From Candidatus Bathyarchaeota archaeon (GTDB taxonomy: Archaea; Thermoproteota; Bathyarchaeia; Bathyarchaeales; UBA233), in the NCBI GenBank assembly GCA_004376975.1, contig SOJA01000093.1, positions 1-26,246 on the forward strand: 26,246 bases of DNA, written 5' to 3'. Of this stretch, positions 21,873-26,246 are shown one piece after another. The notes beneath the pieces are model-generated. The model ran no database searches. It saw only the letters and a list, made by a program, of their open reading frames with translations, and had not been told where the DNA came from. How positions within the stretch are numbered: position 1 is the stretch's first letter; each line of letters begins with the position of its first letter. Both the position numbers and the translations under genes were made by a program.

Positions 21873-22913
21873 ATGATCCGATTTGATCGGGATGAATATT
21901 ATAAGAGGCAGTTTGTCCTCCGTGAGCTTGGGCCTGAAGGACAAGAAAAGCTAAGGCGTTCAAAAGTTGCGGTTATTGGTTTGGGGGGGCTTGGAAGTGC
22001 AGCAACTCAGTACTTGGCTTTAGCAGGTGTGGGAAATTTGCGTTTGGTGGATCAAGACACTGTAGAATTGGACAATTTGCACAGGCAAGTACTTTACAAC
22101 CTTGACGATTTAAGATTTCCCAAAGTTGAATCTGCCGCGAGAAGAATCAAGGCGATAAACCCAGAAATCCATGTGGAGCCCATACCGGAAAATGTGAGGA
22201 AGAGCAACGTTGAGAAAATCCTTGAAGGGGTGGATTGCGTTGTTGATGGACTGGATAACATACATACTCGTTATCTAATTAACAAGATATGTGTAGAAAT
22301 GAGAATTCCTTATGTTTATGCAGCCGCTATAGGAATTGAAGGATATCTATCTGTCTTTAACTCTCCAGAAACACCATGTTTAAGGTGTGTTTTCCCAGAC
22401 CTAGACGACAGTTACTTGCAAACGTGCGAAACCCGCGGGGTTCTCGGTGCGACAACAGGAATCATAGGGACAATGGAAGCAATGGAAGCCATAAAACTGC
22501 TCGCAGAAATCGGAAACACACTCAAGAATATCCTACTAATATGTGATTTCTACGACATGACCATAGCTAAAGTTGACATTTTCAAAAATCCAAAATGCTC
22601 AGTATGTGGAGAAGCTAGAACAAAGAAGGGCGTAGAAGTAACCGAACGGCTAGTTTGGTTATGCGGCCAAAACACCGTGAATATCAATCCCAGAAAACCT
22701 TTTACACTGAGCGTTGATGATGTATACAATCGCTTAAGCAACCGTTTTAAAGTGCTGTTAAAGTCGTCTTTTGTTTTGGTGTTTAAACACAATGATGTGG
22801 AGGTCAGCCTTTTCAAGGGAGGTAGAGCGCTAATAAAAAACGTCAACAGCGAAAAAGAAGCTTTAGACATCTACAAGAGCATTATGAAACACTTAGAAGC
22901 TGAGATGAAGTAA
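21873..22913 (+). CDS. ubaA: E1-like ubiquitin-activating protein (UbaA/MoeB/ThiF family)
   Basis: 346 residues from the ATG at 21873, supported by the SD AAGGTGAT; a TTG two codons upstream is less likely. The ATP site is VAVIGLGGLGSAATQYL (about 33-49), followed by LVDQDTVELDNLHRQ and the Asp of DGLDN. Two CxxC pairs (C169/C172 and C242/C245) bind structural zinc. C185 in QTCETRGVLG is at the position of the thioester cysteine of MoeB/UBA4 proteins. It adenylates the C-terminal Gly of ubiquitin-like proteins for sulfur transfer or protein tagging. The last 95 residues are an extra alpha/beta domain (INPRKPFTLSVDDVYNRL, FKGGRALIKNV) in place of a rhodanese domain, so sulfur must come from another donor. 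Confidence 0.92.
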   Translation: MIRFDRDEYYKRQFVLRELGPEGQEKLRRSKVAVIGLGGLGSAATQYLALAGVGNLRLVDQDTVELDNLHRQVLYNLDDLRFPKVESAARRIKAINPEIHVEPIPENVRKSNVEKILEGVDCVVDGLDNIHTRYLINKICVEMRIPYVYAAAIGIEGYLSVFNSPETPCLRCVFPDLDDSYLQTCETRGVLGATTGIIGTMEAMEAIKLLAEIGNTLKNILLICDFYDMTIAKVDIFKNPKCSVCGEARTKKGVEVTERLVWLCGQNTVNINPRKPFTLSVDDVYNRLSNRFKVLLKSSFVLVFKHNDVEVSLFKGGRALIKNVNSEKEALDIYKSIMKHLEAEMK

Positions 22914-23019
22914 TAGTTTACTCTGGAGTGAGCATTGCATAAACAACATTCCTAACAATTCCTTCAGTCTGTACTAGCAGCATACACTTCAGAGTTGAGC
23001 AGACCATTCTTAGCGCACG

Positions 23020-23433
23020 CTACAAGAAAGAAATGGAAGACTCACGCTCACAGTCTTGGTTGAGTTTACCTAGAGTAAGGTTCTTGACAGCGTTTCTAAA
23101 AGAAATGAGCTTCAACTGAAAGACAGGAGTCTGGCATAGGGATTCGAACCATAATAAGCAAGCTTCTTTATACATGGAGTTCCTTTCCGCGAGTTCTGCT
23201 GCTCTCCCAAAATATTCAAAACCCGATGGAGGAAAGAAGTCTGCAGCTTGTTTAAGCAGTTTGATCGCTTCCTCAATTCTCTCTCTTCTTTCCAGATGCA
23301 TTGCATGAACGAACCGAATTTTAAAAGATACAATCGCATCCGGTGGAAATTGAGCTAAGTACGGCGGAGCTCTATAAACGAAAGCCATTAAGCCATATTT
23401 CTTCACCGACTGTGATAACTTCTTCAGAATCAT
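23020..23433 (-). CDS. Hypothetical helical (TPR-like) protein
   Basis: 137 residues, mostly helical, with two TPR-like helix pairs: RRERIEEAIKLLKQAADFFP, then SGFEYFGRAAELAERNSMY followed by KEACLLWFESLC. The N-terminus (YGLMAFVYRAPPYLAQFPP) is hydrophobic but not a clear signal peptide. No enzyme motifs. TPR units usually mediate protein-protein contacts. It lies 54 bases downstream of the PP-loop thiolation gene in the same direction, so the two probably share a transcript. An overlapping frame at 23112-23339 is a shadow. Function not recognised. Confidence 0.55.
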   Translation of the reverse strand: MILKKLSQSVKKYGLMAFVYRAPPYLAQFPPDAIVSFKIRFVHAMHLERRERIEEAIKLLKQAADFFPPSGFEYFGRAAELAERNSMYKEACLLWFESLCQTPVFQLKLISFRNAVKNLTLGKLNQDCERESSISFL

Positions 23434-23487
23434 TATTCAATCAAAAACTCCACTGCGAGCAAGTAGCGCCAGCAATTGATTTGAGTA

Positions 23488-24468
23488 TTATTTTATTCGC
23501 AACTTTTCTATCGCGTTATCACTTAACTTTGACACGGTTATTGATCTATTCATTTTTTCCATGCCGAACTTCACCACAGTTTCATTTTCTTCTGAATCTG
23601 AATACTGAGCAGTTAATACAGCTGCCGTTTCTATTGCTTCCTCTGTTTTAGGACCTTGAAGTAGAGTTATGGGGCTACCACAATCTGGAACTTCAAAAAG
23701 GTAATCATTACCATCTTTTAAATCTCGCAGTCGCTTGTTCTCGTCTTTATTCCGACCAACGATTATCTTGTTTTTCTTAAGCCTGAAATGTCTACCAATC
23801 TTCAAGAGAAGGATGTCTTTCATCTTTATTCTTTTCTTATATTCAAACAAATCTCTAACTTTATCCGCAAATTCCTTGTAAGTTAACAAACAACCGCCTG
23901 ATGGGCAAGGACAACCAGTTATTTTATAACTTTTTGACAGTTCTAATTGTCTCTTTCTGGATCTACCTCTAAAATCCAATAATTTTTCTCTATCGACCCA
24001 ACCTTTCTCTTCAGCTTCCGTTTTTGGCAACAATTTAGCAGAAAGAGGCCTAAGGATCTTTCCCTTTAACCCAGCCTCGGTTTCTATTATATCTAAAGCC
24101 TTTCTATGTTGAGACATCGGTCTTTCATCTAAGACTTCTCCAGTAAAAATAAACGAGGCTCCTATCTCTTCGGCATACTTCTTTGCCTTGTTTAACATGA
24201 ATATTCTACAGTCGATGCATGGATTCATGTTTTTTCCATAACCATACTTTGGTTTCCTTACAACTTTCAAATAGTCTTCACCAGAGTTGATCATCTTGAT
24301 TGGTATCTTGAGTTGTCTCGCGATTCCTATTGCTCCACAACCGCCTCTCCCACACAGACAAAAGGGGGAAGTGAAGTTTAACGCAACAACTTCTATACCC
24401 TGGTCTACGATTAACTTTAAAGCCAGAGTACTATCCAGTCCACCGGACAACAATGCCAAAGCTTTCAT
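23488..24468 (-). CDS. PP-loop ATPase of the MnmA/ThiI superfamily (tRNA thiolation-like)
   Basis: 326 residues. The PP-loop SGGLDST (8-14) adenylates a substrate. A Cys-rich stretch CLCGRGGCG (about 37-45), NPCIDCR (about 82-88) and CPCPSGGCLLT (about 187-197) provides ligands for an Fe-S cluster or catalytic persulfide. FTGEVLDERPMSQHRKAL is the conserved segment between them. A C-terminal part with LLKIGRHFRLKKNKIIVGRNKDEN is typical of a poorly characterised family often annotated as ThiI- or MnmA-like. The likely role is sulfur insertion into tRNA uridine or another adenylated substrate. It lacks the THUMP domain of ThiI. Divergent from fdhD, with a perfect 18-bp palindrome between them. 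Confidence 0.8.
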   Translation of the reverse strand: MKALALLSGGLDSTLALKLIVDQGIEVVALNFTSPFCLCGRGGCGAIGIARQLKIPIKMINSGEDYLKVVRKPKYGYGKNMNPCIDCRIFMLNKAKKYAEEIGASFIFTGEVLDERPMSQHRKALDIIETEAGLKGKILRPLSAKLLPKTEAEEKGWVDREKLLDFRGRSRKRQLELSKSYKITGCPCPSGGCLLTYKEFADKVRDLFEYKKRIKMKDILLLKIGRHFRLKKNKIIVGRNKDENKRLRDLKDGNDYLFEVPDCGSPITLLQGPKTEEAIETAAVLTAQYSDSEENETVVKFGMEKMNRSITVSKLSDNAIEKLRIK

Positions 24469-24536
24469 ACTTTTTCACTCCACTAATTGTTACATTAACC
24501 ACAGACACCTCATAAATACTTGTTACGAGGCTCTCC

Positions 24537-24554
24537 ACTGGCGTGCACGCCAGT
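24537..24554. promoter_or_regulatory. Perfect 18-bp palindrome in the divergent thiolation/fdhD promoter
   Basis: ACTGGCGTGCACGCCAGT is perfectly self-complementary. It lies about 70 bp before the PP-loop gene start and about 20 bp before the fdhD TATA box. Its length and position suit a dimeric repressor or activator. It is unrelated to the ATGACRTAYGTCAT operator and to the pure (CG)n runs. Confidence 0.6.
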
Positions 24555-24564
24555 ACAGCAACTT

Positions 24565-24582
24565 CGCGCGCGCTTATATTTA
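24565..24582 (+). promoter_or_regulatory. (CG)n run abutting the fdhD TATA box
   Basis: CGCGCGCGC (24565-24573) is directly followed by the TATA box TTATATTTA (24574-24582), so the run occupies the BRE position. The expected transcript start is near 24604, leaving a leader of about 80 nt. Confidence 0.55.
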
Positions 24583-24681
24583 CCCTTAAACAGCGAAAGT
24601 AACCAAAATAGGCGTACGTTAGAGTCTTTTTTGCGGCGTATGTTTTTTAGGCGCTTGAGAACTATTAGTTTGAGGGGGTTC

Positions 24682-25500
24682 ATGCTCTCACCGAGTGTTA
24701 AATTGAAAATTAAGAAGATTAGTTTGCGTAAGAAAAGTGTGAAGGTTGCAGAAGAGCTCATAGCAACTGAGGTTCCAGTTAATATTTACGTGAATGATCA
24801 ACATGTGGTTACTCTGTTTTCTTTACCAGCGCAATTAAAAGAGTTAGGTGTTGGATGGCTTCTCAGCCAAGCCATAGTAAAATCGATTGAAGAAATAATC
24901 AGCGTCCAGGTAAAAGAGAATAATGTAAGAATGAATTGCAGCAGAAAGCTCGAAACTCGGATAAAAGCAGTTAAAACCATTAAAATAGTGGATCCCTCCT
25001 GCGGGTCAACAGGTGAAGACTTTCTTTTCCTAAGTGACCGAATGACCAGACCCTTTGTCGACTCTGATTACATGGTTGAGGCGGAAGAAATTCTGAGATT
25101 TGTGAGAGTTCTCAACGAAAAATCTGCCTTGTTTAAATTAACTGGTGGTACACACTCAGCGGCGATTTTTTATAGGGAAAAATTGGTTGCATCCGCAGAA
25201 GATGTTGGCAGGCATAATGCTGTAGACAAAGTCATTGGTGCAGCTGCAGAGAAAAAAGTTGACTTTTCAAGGTGCGTCATAGTAAGTAGTGGCAGGCAAC
25301 CAGCCAACATGGTCCTTAAAGCTGTCCGTGTGGGAATACCTATTGTGGCTTCTATCGCAGGCCCAATTCTATCGGGAGTAGATGTTGCCGTAAAAACTGG
25401 GGTCACGCTGATTTGTTTTGTCAGAGGGCAACGAATGAATGTTTACAGTTACCCCGAGAGAGTAAAAGTACCCAAATTCCCAGCAAAGCAAACTGAATAA
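24682..25500 (+). CDS. fdhD: FdhD-like sulfurtransferase (formate dehydrogenase accessory protein)
   Basis: 272 residues from the ATG at 24682, preceded by a strong SD (GAGGGGG); an open frame reaches back to 24520 but would start before the expected transcript start. FdhD motifs are clear: TEVPVNIYVND near the start, LFKLTGGTHSAAIFY, ASAEDVGRHNAVDKVIGAA, VSSGRQPANMVLKAVR and IVASIAGPIL. FdhD passes sulfur from a cysteine desulfurase to the molybdenum/tungsten cofactor of formate dehydrogenase. The usual CGxCG loop reads DPSCGSTGED, with one of the two cysteines replaced by Thr. No formate dehydrogenase is in the window; the secreted molybdopterin enzyme (11641-12684) is of a different family. 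A MoaD-like gene follows 69 bases later. Confidence 0.92.
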   Translation: MLSPSVKLKIKKISLRKKSVKVAEELIATEVPVNIYVNDQHVVTLFSLPAQLKELGVGWLLSQAIVKSIEEIISVQVKENNVRMNCSRKLETRIKAVKTIKIVDPSCGSTGEDFLFLSDRMTRPFVDSDYMVEAEEILRFVRVLNEKSALFKLTGGTHSAAIFYREKLVASAEDVGRHNAVDKVIGAAAEKKVDFSRCVIVSSGRQPANMVLKAVRVGIPIVASIAGPILSGVDVAVKTGVTLICFVRGQRMNVYSYPERVKVPKFPAKQTE

Positions 25501-25569
25501 CCCGTAGCATGATGAGTATAAGTGAAGAATTTAGGGAAGATGTGATCATATATACAATTAAGTGAGAAT

Positions 25570-25854
25570 ATGAAAGTCAAAATAAGATATCTTGGCAGAA
25601 CTATGGAACTTTTTGGTTTACCTCCAGATCAGAGAGAGGAAACAATTTACCTAGGTGATGGCTCTTTGTACGGAGATATTTTGAAAGGGATTGAAGAGAA
25701 ATTCCAGCAGGCTAACAAAGACAAAAGCATGGCAGAATATGACGTCTTTAATGATATTGTGGTTTTCTCCAAAGGGAGAATCTTGAGGACTACAGAGGAA
25801 AAATCAATTGACCATCCAGAAATAATCATTGCCCCGCTCATCGCTGGAGGCTAG
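25570..25854 (+). CDS. MoaD-like ubiquitin-fold protein with C-terminal Gly-Gly
   Basis: 94 residues beginning MKVKIRYLGRTMELFG and ending IIIAPLIAGG. The beta-grasp fold, the strand IVVFSKGRIL before the final loop, and the terminal Gly-Gly mark it as a sulfur carrier or modifier of the MoaD/SAMP type, a substrate for the UbaA-like E1. It lies 69 bases after fdhD in the same direction, suggesting a link to molybdenum cofactor synthesis or sulfuration. It differs clearly from the protein at 20253-20537. MoaD or a protein modifier are both possible. No MoaE gene is in the window. Confidence 0.88.
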   Translation: MKVKIRYLGRTMELFGLPPDQREETIYLGDGSLYGDILKGIEEKFQQANKDKSMAEYDVFNDIVVFSKGRILRTTEEKSIDHPEIIIAPLIAGG

Positions 25855-26113
25855 CGCGCAATAAAGGCACCAAGACAAAAACAAGCTTGGTAATGAGTTC
25901 CTTATTGTCCTGTGTTTTCATGATTTAAACATCCTCAATCTAGACATAAGAATCTTTGTTCATTACTACTAAGTGCCTGATGTGAGCTCGCAAGGTGGCC
26001 AGATGTTGCTCCAAAATGAAATGTGAAGCAGAAAAAAGGGATTTGCGGGAGATAACCCCGAAGAAAATTCGGAAACAGATATCGCATTGGATTGAAGTAA
26101 TACATCTCACCAT
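25855..26113. other. Intergenic region, nothing firm
   Basis: A GCGCGC run (25854-25859) overlaps the stop region of the MoaD-like gene. A 33-codon frame starting at an ATG near 26018 and a small hairpin CCGAA-GAAAA-TTCGG (26058-26072) are not convincing as genes or terminators. Confidence 0.35.
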
Positions 26114-26246
26114 CTAGATTCCAATAAGGACGAAAAATACATCTTCCAAGATTATGTATAGCCCCGCTATAGATATTGCCAAACCAATGAGTATTTCCAA
26201 GTGTCTTTCTATCTTCTGGAGTTTTGTTATGTATTGGATGGCTTTA
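26114..26246 (-). CDS. C-terminal end of a membrane protein, cut by the window edge
   Basis: The minus strand reads KAIQYITKLQKIERHLEI, then a hydrophobic helix LIGLAISIAGLYIILEDV and FFVLIGI before a TAG at 26114-26116. A basic loop (HLEI preceded by KLQKIER) followed by a last membrane helix resembles the end of CcdA-like or other small transporter families, but 44 codons are too few to decide. The start lies beyond the window. Confidence 0.55.
   Translation of the reverse strand, partial: KAIQYITKLQKIERHLEILIGLAISIAGLYIILEDVFFVLIGI

Noticed and set aside
24520..24681. N-terminal extension of FdhD
   Set aside because: It covers an 18-bp palindrome and a TATA box; the ATG at 24682 has a strong SD and gives the normal FdhD start.
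26017..26116. 33-codon plus-strand frame near the right end
   Set aside because: Too short, no SD or family, and its end overlaps the stop of the better supported membrane protein on the other strand.
1..26246. CRISPR array or tandem-repeat locus
   Set aside because: No regularly spaced direct repeats with unique spacers were seen; the (CG)n runs are single and far apart.

Overview
The window looks like a chromosomal segment of an anaerobic archaeon. Gene starts are preceded by archaeal TATA boxes about 25 bp from the inferred transcript start, some transcripts look leaderless, and Shine-Dalgarno (SD) sequences of the GGAG/GGTGAT type are common. Archaeal families are present: an Ogg2-type 8-oxoguanine glycosylase, DUF166, a Dps-like ferritin, an NcsA/TtuA tRNA thiolase with a UbaA-like E1 and MoaD/SAMP-like proteins ending in Gly-Gly. 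An uncultured Thermoproteota lineage such as Bathyarchaeia is plausible, but that is inference. No rRNA, intact tRNA, CRISPR array or insertion sequence was seen.

Layout. Positions 1-530 hold a tRNA 3'-end-like fragment directly followed by the decayed C-terminus of a tyrosine recombinase, i.e. the edge of an old integrated element. Then come an OFA-type MFS transporter (-), a poorly coding gap, a Lon-related AAA protease (-), and a two-gene operon with a ferritin-like/KaiC-like fusion (-). A cysteine-less thioredoxin-reductase-like flavoprotein (probably ferredoxin-NADP reductase type) and an AEC permease lie on +. Next is a minus-strand run: a decayed M55 D-aminopeptidase, a cytochrome b5-like protein, an internally deleted ZIP transporter and a Dps-like ferritin. 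A multi-winged-helix regulator (-) follows, then a Cys-rich HTH regulator (+) and a secreted molybdopterin oxidoreductase (+).

Positions 13008-16618 (-) form a compact cluster: rubrerythrin, second rubrerythrin/rubredoxin protein, TusA, DsrE, an IscS-like protein, IscU and a small Cys-rich protein. After it lie Ogg2, DUF166, a flavodoxin-like protein, DUF362, a ubiquitin-like protein, NcsA/TtuA, the UbaA-like E1, a helical hypothetical protein, a PP-loop thiolation enzyme, FdhD, a second ubiquitin-like protein, and the C-terminus of a membrane protein cut by the window end.

How it fits together. The recurring theme is sulfur carriage and protection from oxygen. A palindrome, ATGAC-RTAY-GTCAT, occurs twice before the Cys-rich HTH regulator, twice before the molybdopterin enzyme and once in the promoter of the rubrerythrin/TusA/DsrE/IscS/IscU cluster; a weaker copy lies before the multi-winged-helix gene. 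This looks like a small redox or sulfur regulon with the Cys-rich HTH protein as candidate sensor. The IscS-like protein has Asp where the PLP-binding lysine should be, so the cluster may feed IscU with sulfur from TusA/DsrE or sulfide rather than from cysteine. The region also carries an unexplained family of alternating (CG)n palindromes, nearly all between genes.
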